From a virus: 42,480 nucleotides of DNA. Both the position numbers and the translations under genes were made by a program. Below, piece by piece: positions 8,517 through 18,107 of this stretch (its first letter is position 1; each line of letters begins with the position of its first letter). The notes under the pieces are model-generated. The model made no database searches and was not told the DNA's origin. It saw only the letters and a program-made list of their open reading frames with translations. Location of the stretch: positions 1-42,480 of the IMG/VR virus record IMGVR_UViG_3300042924_002749; one strand, written 5' to 3'.

Positions 8517-11500
8517 ATGGCAGACATGCAGACTCTTTACCGTGCGCTACAAAATGCGCATGCGGCAGGTGACGTTCAGGCGGCAACGCAACTTGCAACA
8601 TACATCAAGAGTTTGCAGGGGCAGGCTGAGCCTATACCCGCTGAGCCTACCTTTCTAGGTGGTGCTAAAGCTGCTGCGGTCCGTGGCTTTGAAGCCGTAC
8701 CCGAAAGCGCATCTGGTATTGGGTTGGGTATTAAAGCAGCCCTGGGAATGAAAGAATCTGCTAGCAAACAAGCAGAAGACATTCGCGCACAGGCTAAAGC
8801 AGAAGCAAGCAAACCCCAGGGTGTATCGTTTGCTGATCTGGAAAAAGCATATCAAGAGCAAGGTCTGATGGCTGCGGCCAAGAAGCTGCCGTCCTACATT
8901 ACTGAGCAGGCATTACAAAGCGCCCCATCTATGGCTATACCTGTGGCTGCGGGTGTTGGTGCTGCTGCCGTGTCGGGACCACTTGCTCCCGTGGTGGGAC
9001 CATTGGCTGGTATTGGTACATATGGCCTGCAGCAGTTTGGTAACTTCATGCGCCGTCAAGCCGAAGAGGGTAGGACTGGCGAAACCCTAGAGCCTGGCAA
9101 AGCATTTGGAACTGCGGCAGCCACTGCTCCTATTGGATATTTTGCTGATAGATTAATACTTGGTTTTGGCAAAGTTCCGGAAAAGATTCTGGGGCAGCAA
9201 GTTGCAGCTGAGCTGGCCAAACGTGCTGGTGTACGCGCTGCTACGGGCGCAACTGTTGGTGTGGTGGCAGAAGCCCCTACCGAAGTGCTGGAGCAAATGG
9301 GTGAACGTTGGCAAGCAGGCCTACCCCTCAAGGGCGAAGAGGCTATGCGCGAATACAAAGAGGCATTCTTTGGCGGTGCTGCTTTGGGTGGTGTTGGCGG
9401 TGCTGCTTCCGGCGCTTTACGCAGGCCTACAGTTACGCCAGAACCTGAGCCAGAAGCATACAAACCGCCTGTTTCCCTAACCGGAAAAACACCCGCCGAG
9501 ATGTTCCAGGAGCAAGCTGCTGGCCGTCAGGGCATGGGTGCTGATGTCATGGGTGCGGCCCGTGAGCGTGAAGCTGCCGCCGCTAAAGCTAGACAAGATG
9601 AGCTGGACGCACAACGTGCTACACAAGAACGCGCTGCTGGTTTGTTTGAGCAACAAGCTGCCCCACGTAATGAAGATTTGATGCAGGCCGCTCGCGTCCG
9701 TGCAGACGAGAAAGCTGCTGCCGACGAAGAGGTGCGCATCCAGGCAGAGAAAGAAGCCAAAGCCAAGCGTGATGCTGAAGCTAAAGCTGCGGCCGAAGCC
9801 ACATACAGCGGCGATCCGGCCCTGAATGTTATTCGTCGTGATGAGCAGCTGGCTATGCTGGGCTACCAGATTACGCAAGACAAAAAGGGTAATGATGTCG
9901 TTACCCCTATCCCGCCAGCAGGCCGAGATATTGCCGCTGAACGTGCAGCTCAAGAGGCGAAGATTGCCGAAGGTCGCAGGGCTGATGAGGTGCGTCAGTC
10001 CCTGGCTGGGACTACGGCTAACGAAGATTTAATGGCGTCTATCCGTCAGCGCCAGGCAGACCAGGCTGCGGCCGCTGCTAAAGCCGAGCAGGATAAGAAG
10101 GCTGCTGCGGCGACAGATATTCAAGCTCGCGTGAATGGGATCATGGCTACCGAATACAGCCGTGACCCGATTATGAATAACGTACGTCAACGTGAAGCAT
10201 TGGGTGAATTGGGATATGAGCTAAAGCTGGACAAGAAGGGCAACCTGACGCCCCAGCCAAAAGCAGAAAAGCCTGTTGTTGTTACGCCTACGCCAGAGCT
10301 AACGCTTGAAAAACCTAAGTTTGAAGAGCAGCAAGTTGAAGATGCCAATGCCGGCAAAATGGTTCCTGGTTTCTTTTTCCAAATTCAAATGGACAAAAAG
10401 GGCACCACGGGCACCGCTACGTTTGGCATGCAAGACAACCGTCTGTACCCCATTTATGTAGACAACGGTGGCGTAGGTGGAACCGGTAAATTTATACAGC
10501 TTTATAAAGATGCAGTGGCAGAAGCTGAGCGCCGCGGCTTGAAATTTACTTCTGATAACTCGGTAACACCAGATGCTGCCAAGCTGTACGACGCTTTAAA
10601 ACGCGATGGATATACAGTCATTCAGAATCCTACAGCCAGAATGGCTCAGCCTCCAGAAGTGGTGACGCCTCGCTTGATGTCAACAGATGGTAAGCCTGTC
10701 TTTACCGTGATATCCCCAGAGGCGCGCAAAACAACAACGACTGCTGAAGTTCGGGAAGAGTATCCACAACTTAGCCAGGCTGAAGTGGATGAGCTGGGCC
10801 TGGCCCCGCCCGCCAAAGTGGTTAAGCCTAAAGAACCAAAGGTGGATTACTTTAACCACCCTGACAACATTGGCCACGACGCATCTGCCAAGCGCGAGTT
10901 GGATGACAAGGGTAAGTTGGCGGTAGCACCGCAGCCCGTTACTGAAGGCGGCGTACCGTTTAAAACCCGCAAGTCAGCAGATATGGCGCGTAAGAACTAT
11001 CCTGAAATGCGCGTGTTGCCCAATAAAAACGGGAAGGGTTTCATCCTGGCGCCCAAGACGCCCAAGCAGATTGCTGCTGATGAAGCTAAAGCTAAACGTT
11101 TAGGCCTGGCCAAGACGTCGGCTACGGGTACGCCAATGTCTGCCCACGAGTACATCACCAGCGAAGGCGGCATAGTTAAAACTGAAATGTCTGACCTGGG
11201 CATGGACAAGAATGTCCGTGTTGGTAATCGTTACCTGTTTGCTGGCGAAGGCAAAGGCATGACGATGGAAGAGGCTTACACCAAGCTTCAAGCAGCCGGC
11301 TACCTGGGTGATAAAGCTACCCAGAACGACGCCCGCAACATGATTACGGAAAGCGTCAAGAAGCCGCAGTATCGCCAACAAGATATAGAAGAAATGGCCA
11401 AGCGCGACGAAGAAAAGCGCTTTGAAGATTACCGCAAAGCAGAAGAAGAGGCATCCCTGTATTCCCCCGTCGATGAAGAGCTGGGTTATGAGATGTCTGA

Positions 11501-14500
11501 CTTTGACGGCACCGGCTACGAAGCTGCCGACCCTGACGTCCAGGCTGAAGTGCGCGCGCTGCTGGCCCAGGCCGATGAGCTTGGCATCGATACAGAATCA
11601 ATGAGAGAAGAGGTCTTTTATGAAACAGAAAACCAATCAGTCCAAGCCTACTACAAAGCCTTCAAGTCAGCCCTCGAAGGAGCCATCGCCCGAGGCCGTG
11701 AAGATAGCGTCCAGGATACTGGCGAACCGAGCGATGCGGGAGCTGAACTCACGCTAACCCAACCTTCCGTTGAAGAGATTGTGGCCAAGCAAGATGCTGC
11801 AATCAAAGCGGAAAAGGACAGGAAAGCTGCCGAGCGCGCTGCGGAAGAGAAAGCTAAAGCCGACGAAGCCGCTGCTGACTTTGTCCTGACAGGTAGCGAC
11901 CGTGATGCTGATGTTGCCGCGGCCCAAGGTCAGGGAGATATCTTTGCCGAACCAGCAAAGCCCAAGGCACCTCCAAAGCTCAAGAAGCCAGAGGGTTTTA
12001 CGCTCAAAGAAAATCGCAACGAACAGGTTGTGTTGGCTGCTCGCGAACTACAAGCTGGCCGCATTACCAAAGAACAGTTTGATGAGTATGTAGATTTCTA
12101 CATGCCTATTGGCACAATTCCAAACCCTGAGCGGCCCATGTCTCAATCTGACATGAAGCTGGTTTTGCAGACTAACCAGATATCCAAAATGAATGCGCCA
12201 ATTGCTGACGGTACGCCGGTTGGTTTGCGCATGGATATTAATGCCCTGGGCCGCGCTAAAGCTCAGGGTTTGACAGGTAGCGTTGTTGCTATCCATCCAG
12301 AAAATAATCCTAAATCACCCATCAGTTACTCAAGCGCTGCCCGCATACAGAACGTACGGTTCTCTATCCGCAATCAAAAGGCCGCCATGAAGGTGGCCAC
12401 CCAGGCTGAGCCCAAGATTAGCGCAAGTGGCAGTGTTGTGCCGCAGGGCAACAAGTCACCCCAGCAAACCATGGAAGGTAACTGGGTCAACATTACACCT
12501 GAAGAAGCCTATGCAATGGTCCAGCGCTTATTGAAAGATAAGGCATGGTCACAGGTTAGCTTTGATCCGCTGCGTCATTCCTACTTCTATGACCGGGCAA
12601 CCAAGCAGCCTGTGATAGCTGCTGACGACGTTATCCAGATAGGCCGTTTCGTGCTGGCTAAGAATGTCCAGTACTCTGACCGAGGTGAGTTCTTGTACAT
12701 GTTGCGGGATGCTACGCCAGAGCAGATTGCTTTTGTAGATGCTGGAGCCGAAGGCGTGAACGGCCAGGTGGTCTGGCAGCGTGGATCGTTGGCTTTGGTT
12801 CGTGGTTGGAACAAACGAACAGGCAATCCGGTTTATGTGGCTATCAAAGATTTTACCCGCAACAACTTTGATATTGATACGCAACAAGGCACCAACGGTT
12901 TAACAGCAGCCGAAACCAAAGAGTTGCGTCAGGTTAAATTAGATTTGGAAACAGCCGATGCACAGGCAGAAGCTGAGAATCCATTTATTAAATTTGACAA
13001 AAATGGGTTGGCGTTTTCCAAGAATATGCCGCCTAAAATTGCGGGCGTGGTCAAAGGCTGGAAAGAGTTGTTGGGCATCACTAACAATATCTACATCACA
13101 ACAATCCCTGATGCCCGCGTAGATGCACACAACATGACGGGACAGTGGCGCGCCGTTGGTTCTGCTGCCCTGGACTACCGTTCGGCTGGCTCTATGCGCC
13201 AGATGCCTAATGGGGATTACTACATTGCCATGACGCCGTCTTCTAGCATTACATCAATGTTAGAAATTCTGGCGCACGAAATGGGACACATGCACCAGTT
13301 TGAGGTGTTTAACAAAGCGCCCGCTGAAACCCAAGCGGCCATCAAAGCTGAATACGACAAGTGGTTGGCGTCTACCAAAGGCAAGACTGCTCGTGAGCTG
13401 GTCAATTCTTTGCGCGCCAAGACAACGGCAAAAACCACGGACATTAGTGAAGGCGCTATGGCCGCCGACATGGATTCGTATTGGTTTAACTTTAAAGAGT
13501 GGTACGCCGACCAGGTTTCCCGTTGGGCGCTGACGTCTGACAAACCCGTAGGTGTGGTTGAGCAATTCTTTAAACGCCTGGCTGATTCGCTCCGTGCGTT
13601 CTATGCCAAGGTAAAGAATGCCGGCTACCTGCCTAACGAAACGTTCAAGAAGTATTTAGAAGCGGCTAATGAAGTTGCTCAAAAAGCCAAGGACATGACG
13701 ATTCCGCCAATCATCTCGCAAGATGCGCAGATGGAAATGTTCATGCTCAAAGAAGCTGGTGAGTCGGCGGCCAAGGTTGCAGCAACCGTCAAAGCTGCAG
13801 CCCAACAGAAGCTACAGAAGCGTGAGCCTATTAACCGCGAAGCCCTGTCTGACCTTGATGCGGATTATGTTGAGAAGCTGGGCGCAGTATTTAACCCCCA
13901 GACCAAGACAATCATTGACCGTATTGCTGGCTTGCAAGATGGCTTCTGGCGCCGTGCTGCCCAGGGTATTGCTGACCAGTACCGCACCATCAAAGACTAC
14001 AGCGAAGAGGCCTACATGATGGCCCGTCTGTCAAAGACTGTGGACGGCGCGCTAGAAGGCTTACTGATGCACGGCCATGTCTACAACAACGGCGGCGCCT
14101 TGGATATCAAGGGCAAGACCAAAGGTTTGTTTGAAGCGATGAAACCGGTCGGTGCTGAGACAGACCGCTACATGATGTGGATTGCCCTTGGTCGTGAGTC
14201 CCGCCTGCCTATTGACAAACGCTCTCCTAACCTAGCCCCGCTGCTTGCTGACCGTGATCAGCTGGTGCAAGGTGAAATCAATGGTAGGCCCCGCTTAGAG
14301 GTGTATCAAGAAGTCCAGAAGGACATGAACGCCCTGAATAAATCTGTGCTAGATGTTGCTTACAACGCCGGCCTGATGGATCAAAAGGCATACGAACGCT
14401 TCTCTCAGGACCTGTTCTACATTCCGTTCTATAAACAAATGGAGAGTGGCGACCTGCAAGATGCGGCCACGGCGTCTGGTTTAACTAGCCAGAAGTTTAG

Positions 14501-16472
14501 TGCTGAACTAAAGGGTCAGAGTGACAAGCCATTTGGCGATCTGATGGAAAACACGCTGCGCAACTGGAGTCATATCCTGTCTGCGTCGATGAAGAATCAG
14601 GCATCCAACGCAACGCTTGATGCAGCCATGGAAGTGGGCGCTGCCATTCCTAATTTGAAAGTTGGCTTGGCTTGGGAAGACGGCAAGGTTGTGTCTACCA
14701 AATCTGGTGAGTTGGTGGGTGATGGGTCTTTACGCCCCGAATACACCGAGGCCGGCAAAGGTGTCGTCAAGACAATGATGAACGGTCAGCCCGCCTACTT
14801 TGAAGTGCTGGATCCGATGCTGCTGGATTCCATTACATCGATTGGCTACCTGGGCCCCAAGTCAAAGTTTCTGGATGTAGCTCGCGACTTCAAGAATCTG
14901 CTGCAATACGGCGTGACCATTTCCCCCGCTTTCAAGACAAACAACTTGATTCGCGATTCAATCCAGGCAATTGCTGTTAGCGATTTAAAACGCAATCCAT
15001 TTGCCAACGTGATTGAGGGCTGGGCTGCCACGGATAAAAATAATCCTGCGCATATTTCTGCTTTGGCTGGCGGTGCAATCTTTAACTTTGGCTCGGCTTA
15101 TGAGGGCGACCAGTCTAGGCTGATTAAACGCTTGCTGGCTCAAGGTGTTAAAGGTGAACATATTCTGGACACGCCAGAGAAGATTAAAGCCGGCCTGAGC
15201 GCGGCCTGGGATAAGTATCAGGAGTGGGGTAATAAATCTGAAGCCGCTAACCGCATGGCTTTGTATAACCAGATGCGCGAGCGTAAGCTAACGCACCTCC
15301 AGGCATCGTTCGCTGCCAGGGATCTGCTGGACTTCTCTATGCAGGGTTCGTGGCCAGCGTTTAGGTTGGTCACCCAGGTGGTTCCGTTTATGAATGCTCG
15401 CATCCAGGGTTTGTACAAGCTGGGCCGTGATGGCGTTACGCCTACAGCTCGCGTTTTGTACAACACCGTGACCGGCAAACCAATTGAGCAGACAGACAAG
15501 CAGAAAGCTGAATCATTTGGCTACACCACATTGGCTGTGGCCGGTGCGTCTATGGCTTTGTACATGATCTTTAAAGACGACGAAGACTACAAGAAACGCG
15601 ACGAGTGGGACCGCGATAATTTCTGGTGGTTCAAGCTGCCAGGTATGGATTTCGCATTCCGTGTACCAAAGCCGTTTGAAATCGGCGCATTTGGAACCAT
15701 GGCTGAGCGCGTCCTGGAGCAGATCGTTGACCAGGAAGCAGAAGGCAAACAGTTTGGCGACAGTATCAAGCGCATGCTGGGTGATACGTTTGCTTTGAAT
15801 CCTGTGCCGCAGATATTCAAACCAGTGCTAGACCTGTATGCCAACAAAGATAGCTTCACCGGCTCGCCAATTGAAAGCGCTGGCATGGAGCGTCTGTCTA
15901 AGCAGGAGCGCGCAGCTGACACAACTAGCCCGCTGGCCATAGCTCTGGGCGGCATGACTGCTATCCTGGGTGAGAAGGGTGAGCTGTCGCCCGTCCAGGT
16001 GGACTACGCAATCAAGGCCTACTTTGGTTGGCTGGGTAGCACGGCTGCCGTTACCAGTCATTACGCCGTTATGCCGTTTAATGATGGTGATTATCCTGAT
16101 GCAAAGTGGTTGGACCGCGCCAGCTTGGGATTGATTAAGTCTCTACCTTCTAACCAGTCGCGCTATGCCACGGCGTTCTATGAGAACAATCGTCAGATTA
16201 GCCAGGCCTTTGCTGACATGCGCCACTACGCTGAATCCAATCAAACGGATAAAGTTATGGAAATCCTGGAAGAGAAGGGCGACAAGATTGCCTTGGCAAA
16301 ACTGTACGACCAGACATCCAAGAAGATGGCTGCAGTGCGTAAACAGATTCGGGAAGTTAACGCCAACGAAGGGCTGACCGGCTCTGACAAGCGTGAAGAA
16401 ATTGACCGTTTGAAAGAACTAATTGGCATGTACGCCGAGCAAGCTGAGTCAGTACGTAAATCTCTTAAATGA
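8517..16472 (+). CDS. Giant polyvalent virion protein with zinc-metallopeptidase motif and LPD38-like region
   Basis: A 2651-residue protein, the largest in the window. Residues about 125-210 are Ala/Gly-rich and hydrophobic, possibly membrane-active. Residues 320-600 are charged coiled coil with two copies of a YSxDPxxNxxRxxExLxxLGY module (starting near 430 and 547). Residues about 610-715 look like an acetyltransferase-type (GNAT) fold ending GYTVIQNP. HEMGH at 1587-1591 with a downstream EWYAD (E1661) fits a gluzincin-type zinc peptidase. The C-terminal part (SPAFKTNNLIRDSIQA near 2140; PVPQIFKPVLDLYANK further on) resembles the LPD38 domain of phage polyvalent proteins. Such proteins are typically packaged and ejected with the DNA. 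The peptidase target is unknown. Confidence 0.7.
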   Translation: MADMQTLYRALQNAHAAGDVQAATQLATYIKSLQGQAEPIPAEPTFLGGAKAAAVRGFEAVPESASGIGLGIKAALGMKESASKQAEDIRAQAKAEASKPQGVSFADLEKAYQEQGLMAAAKKLPSYITEQALQSAPSMAIPVAAGVGAAAVSGPLAPVVGPLAGIGTYGLQQFGNFMRRQAEEGRTGETLEPGKAFGTAAATAPIGYFADRLILGFGKVPEKILGQQVAAELAKRAGVRAATGATVGVVAEAPTEVLEQMGERWQAGLPLKGEEAMREYKEAFFGGAALGGVGGAASGALRRPTVTPEPEPEAYKPPVSLTGKTPAEMFQEQAAGRQGMGADVMGAAREREAAAAKARQDELDAQRATQERAAGLFEQQAAPRNEDLMQAARVRADEKAAADEEVRIQAEKEAKAKRDAEAKAAAEATYSGDPALNVIRRDEQLAMLGYQITQDKKGNDVVTPIPPAGRDIAAERAAQEAKIAEGRRADEVRQSLAGTTANEDLMASIRQRQADQAAAAAKAEQDKKAAAATDIQARVNGIMATEYSRDPIMNNVRQREALGELGYELKLDKKGNLTPQPKAEKPVVVTPTPELTLEKPKFEEQQVEDANAGKMVPGFFFQIQMDKKGTTGTATFGMQDNRLYPIYVDNGGVGGTGKFIQLYKDAVAEAERRGLKFTSDNSVTPDAAKLYDALKRDGYTVIQNPTARMAQPPEVVTPRLMSTDGKPVFTVISPEARKTTTTAEVREEYPQLSQAEVDELGLAPPAKVVKPKEPKVDYFNHPDNIGHDASAKRELDDKGKLAVAPQPVTEGGVPFKTRKSADMARKNYPEMRVLPNKNGKGFILAPKTPKQIAADEAKAKRLGLAKTSATGTPMSAHEYITSEGGIVKTEMSDLGMDKNVRVGNRYLFAGEGKGMTMEEAYTKLQAAGYLGDKATQNDARNMITESVKKPQYRQQDIEEMAKRDEEKRFEDYRKAEEEASLYSPVDEELGYEMSDFDGTGYEAADPDVQAEVRALLAQADELGIDTESMREEVFYETENQSVQAYYKAFKSALEGAIARGREDSVQDTGEPSDAGAELTLTQPSVEEIVAKQDAAIKAEKDRKAAERAAEEKAKADEAAADFVLTGSDRDADVAAAQGQGDIFAEPAKPKAPPKLKKPEGFTLKENRNEQVVLAARELQAGRITKEQFDEYVDFYMPIGTIPNPERPMSQSDMKLVLQTNQISKMNAPIADGTPVGLRMDINALGRAKAQGLTGSVVAIHPENNPKSPISYSSAARIQNVRFSIRNQKAAMKVATQAEPKISASGSVVPQGNKSPQQTMEGNWVNITPEEAYAMVQRLLKDKAWSQVSFDPLRHSYFYDRATKQPVIAADDVIQIGRFVLAKNVQYSDRGEFLYMLRDATPEQIAFVDAGAEGVNGQVVWQRGSLALVRGWNKRTGNPVYVAIKDFTRNNFDIDTQQGTNGLTAAETKELRQVKLDLETADAQAEAENPFIKFDKNGLAFSKNMPPKIAGVVKGWKELLGITNNIYITTIPDARVDAHNMTGQWRAVGSAALDYRSAGSMRQMPNGDYYIAMTPSSSITSMLEILAHEMGHMHQFEVFNKAPAETQAAIKAEYDKWLASTKGKTARELVNSLRAKTTAKTTDISEGAMAADMDSYWFNFKEWYADQVSRWALTSDKPVGVVEQFFKRLADSLRAFYAKVKNAGYLPNETFKKYLEAANEVAQKAKDMTIPPIISQDAQMEMFMLKEAGESAAKVAATVKAAAQQKLQKREPINREALSDLDADYVEKLGAVFNPQTKTIIDRIAGLQDGFWRRAAQGIADQYRTIKDYSEEAYMMARLSKTVDGALEGLLMHGHVYNNGGALDIKGKTKGLFEAMKPVGAETDRYMMWIALGRESRLPIDKRSPNLAPLLADRDQLVQGEINGRPRLEVYQEVQKDMNALNKSVLDVAYNAGLMDQKAYERFSQDLFYIPFYKQMESGDLQDAATASGLTSQKFSAELKGQSDKPFGDLMENTLRNWSHILSASMKNQASNATLDAAMEVGAAIPNLKVGLAWEDGKVVSTKSGELVGDGSLRPEYTEAGKGVVKTMMNGQPAYFEVLDPMLLDSITSIGYLGPKSKFLDVARDFKNLLQYGVTISPAFKTNNLIRDSIQAIAVSDLKRNPFANVIEGWAATDKNNPAHISALAGGAIFNFGSAYEGDQSRLIKRLLAQGVKGEHILDTPEKIKAGLSAAWDKYQEWGNKSEAANRMALYNQMRERKLTHLQASFAARDLLDFSMQGSWPAFRLVTQVVPFMNARIQGLYKLGRDGVTPTARVLYNTVTGKPIEQTDKQKAESFGYTTLAVAGASMALYMIFKDDEDYKKRDEWDRDNFWWFKLPGMDFAFRVPKPFEIGAFGTMAERVLEQIVDQEAEGKQFGDSIKRMLGDTFALNPVPQIFKPVLDLYANKDSFTGSPIESAGMERLSKQERAADTTSPLAIALGGMTAILGEKGELSPVQVDYAIKAYFGWLGSTAAVTSHYAVMPFNDGDYPDAKWLDRASLGLIKSLPSNQSRYATAFYENNRQISQAFADMRHYAESNQTDKVMEILEEKGDKIALAKLYDQTSKKMAAVRKQIREVNANEGLTGSDKREEIDRLKELIGMYAEQAESVRKSLK

Positions 16473-16510
16473 GAACTAAAGTGTATCGAGAACCAAAACG
16501 TTTCGGTTCT
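16472..16510. repeat. GAAC half-site array, left copy
   Basis: AGAACTAA (16472-16479), six bases, then TCGAGAACC, a central AAAACGTTTC and GGTTCT. The same ordered set occurs at 35376-35415, with seven bases in the gap and the two asymmetric central bases swapped, so this is a conserved dispersed repeat. The inner part, with arms AGAACC and GGTTCT, is a dyad. It begins on the stop codon of the giant virion gene, at the convergence with the minus-strand operon. Confidence 0.75.
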
Positions 16511-16514
16511 TTTT
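16489..16514 (+). terminator. Rho-independent terminator of the late virion operon
   Basis: The six-base stem AGAACC/GGTTCT, with a ten-base AT-rich loop that can pair partly, is followed directly by TTTT (five T in a row counting the last stem base). It lies 16 bases after the stop of the 2651-aa gene and just before the convergent end of the PP-loop gene. The stem is short, so termination may be partial, and the same sequence may be an operator (see the half-site array). Confidence 0.6.
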
Positions 16515-16527
16515 ACATTTTGTAGTA

Positions 16528-17361
16528 CTAATCACCACAGAAACAGGCGATGCCCTCGTCGTCTGGGTCAAACAAATCTGTTTGTTTTAAAGCAAATTCC
16601 TGCATCTGAGCGTAGCTTGGCCGGTCATTTCTAAAGGTGGCGCCAGTATTACGGGCGCTGGATTGGGCGTGTTGCTCCATCTTAATCCACCAGTTTGCGC
16701 GCTCAGGCTTCTCCCGAATCAGGCTCAAAATTTGTTGAGCTGGCTTTAAAAAGCATAGGTCGCAGTTGCCGTGCATGGTGACGCCGTTCATGCTGGGCAG
16801 CTCTAGGTCAAAGGAATGCTGGCGCCAGAAGTTTCCTACGGTTTCTTTGGTCACGCCATCGACGACTAAAGGTGTTCGGCTGCGGTGAATCTTTGCCGCC
16901 CTGCGTAGCTCGTCTGCCCTAATGCCGACCCAGTCTTGATTCTCTTCGTGATCCCATCCCAGGGATAGCAAGTAGTGATGGATAACATTAAGCTTGAGTC
17001 GCACGGTACAGATGCGCGCAACGGGATTGGGCAGGAAGGGTTTGCCGTTCTGATCTATAAGCTCAAAGAATGGCTGGCCATCCCGGCTGGCCGTTTCAAA
17101 CGTAACTTGTTTAAACCTTTGCTTGACGTCTTCGTGGTGGGTGTATTCCAACCAATGAATCTTGACGCCCCATTCTTTAGAACACCGATCAATGAACCGT
17201 AGCGTAGCTTCTTCTTCTTTGCCCGTATTAGCAAAACAAACTATAGCTTCGCTTGGTAGGCTCATGTCGTGAGCTTCCAGGATTTTCCATAGCATGTATG
17301 CCGAGGTGCGCCCACCGGAAAAAGAAATGCACGTTGGTTCAGTGATGCGGTATGGGCTCAT
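16528..17361 (-). CDS. PP-loop ATP pyrophosphatase, PAPS reductase / DndC-like family
   Basis: A 277-residue protein with the ATP-binding PP-loop SFSGGRTS at residues 13-20, typical of phosphoadenylylsulfate reductase-family enzymes that adenylate a substrate or reduce PAPS. Cysteines in ICTVRLK (C118), NCDLC (C200, C203) and the C-terminal CFC (C273, C275) could bind a cluster or carry sulfur. The frame is open further upstream, but the ATG at 17361 is chosen because it overlaps the stop of the upstream gene by four bases. It is the last gene of the leftward operon. Sulfur metabolism, nucleobase or tRNA thiolation, or DNA phosphorothioation are all possible; no dnd partners are visible. Confidence 0.7.
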   Translation of the reverse strand: MSPYRITEPTCISFSGGRTSAYMLWKILEAHDMSLPSEAIVCFANTGKEEEATLRFIDRCSKEWGVKIHWLEYTHHEDVKQRFKQVTFETASRDGQPFFELIDQNGKPFLPNPVARICTVRLKLNVIHHYLLSLGWDHEENQDWVGIRADELRRAAKIHRSRTPLVVDGVTKETVGNFWRQHSFDLELPSMNGVTMHGNCDLCFLKPAQQILSLIREKPERANWWIKMEQHAQSSARNTGATFRNDRPSYAQMQEFALKQTDLFDPDDEGIACFCGD

Positions 17362-17621
17362 TGGTTGTCCAGCAAACGTTCTATCGTAATGTTTAAAGCG
17401 TCCAGCTCGTCCATCTTTTTGATGGCCCACATGCGCTTCTGCCCGTGCCATCCCATGACCGGGCCCTGATGGCAGTCGGTACATAGGGCGACAGCGGTGT
17501 ACTGCTGGTTCTGCTTTACATGATGCGCAGCGCTGGGGCCTGGTGCATCACATACGCTACATGGTAAAGCTTTTACCAAAGCCAGGTGGCGCCTGTGTTT
17601 GGCAGTCAGCTTGTTATTCAC
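17358..17621 (-). CDS. Ref-like HNH recombination-enhancement nuclease
   Basis: An 87-residue protein with a zinc-binding nuclease layout: C21xxC24, PGPSAAHH (H33-H34), C47xxC50-H51 and H59. The C-terminal MWAIKKMDELDALNITIERL helix is like the Ref family. P1 Ref is a RecA-dependent nuclease that acts on D-loops; phage homologues occur in recombination operons like this one with SSB and Erf. It overlaps both neighbours by four bases (ATGA), so expression is coupled. Family assignment is by motif pattern. Confidence 0.65.
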   Translation of the reverse strand: MNNKLTAKHRRHLALVKALPCSVCDAPGPSAAHHVKQNQQYTAVALCTDCHQGPVMGWHGQKRMWAIKKMDELDALNITIERLLDNQ

Positions 17622-17824
17622 AGGCGTTTCTCCCGTTCGGCCATCAAGGCTTCTGCCATGTCAAAAATCTTTTCAGCTTCCGCTCCGTGATCTTCGTCGG
17701 TGCAAACCCAGGCAATCGTGAGAGCCATCGCATACCAGTCAAGCATTGTGATGTCCTGGATGGATGGGTTGTGTGGCTTGGGCGCTAGGGCTGCTATACC
17801 TTCAGGCTTTTTTCTTGTTGCCAT
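17618..17824 (-). CDS. Small hypothetical protein
   Basis: A 68-residue protein beginning MATRKKPEGIAALAPKP. The ATG at 17824 is preferred over an upstream TTG because GGAGG lies five bases before it. It is acidic and helical after residue 25, without a recognisable domain. It overlaps the Ref-like gene by four bases and the end of the RHH gene by 23 bases. Function unknown. Confidence 0.6.
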   Translation of the reverse strand: MATRKKPEGIAALAPKPHNPSIQDITMLDWYAMALTIAWVCTDEDHGAEAEKIFDMAEALMAEREKRL

Positions 17825-18107
17825 TTTCGCCTCCAAGCTTCTCAGCGATTTGGTCAGATAAAACTTCTGACATCAGCTCGCCGTGAACAGACAGGCTCTT
17901 GGCCCAAACGTCATCACGCACCACTTTCATAGCTTCGCGTAGGCCTTTGTTAAACCCTGCGCTAAAGGCGTCGTCGCCCTCGATGATCATGGTGATGGCG
18001 TCACGCACGATTCCGCTGGCTTTACGGCCCTTTGCAGCGTCTTTTAGCTGATGGTAGATGTCCTCCCGCAGGTGGACCGAATAAGGGATTAGGCGCTTTG
18101 TTTCCAT
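17802..18107 (-). CDS. Ribbon-helix-helix-like DNA-binding protein
   Basis: A 101-residue protein. The N-terminal RLIPYSVHLREDIYHQLKDAA strand-helix and the following GIVRDAITMII helix match the ribbon-helix-helix (Arc/MetJ) pattern, usually a dimeric DNA-binding fold. The C-terminal half is helical and charged, ending in a lysine-rich tail. It is embedded in the recombination operon, overlapping both neighbours. It could repress the operon promoter at 21.65 kb, but no target is shown. Confidence 0.55.
   Translation of the reverse strand: METKRLIPYSVHLREDIYHQLKDAAKGRKASGIVRDAITMIIEGDDAFSAGFNKGLREAMKVVRDDVWAKSLSVHGELMSEVLSDQIAEKLGGENGNKKKA

Noticed and set aside
16481-16514. Attachment-site core for integration
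   Set aside because: The repeat at 16.5 and 35.4 kb could look like att sites, but there is no integrase and the element is symmetric and next to a DNA-binding gene, which fits operator or terminator better.
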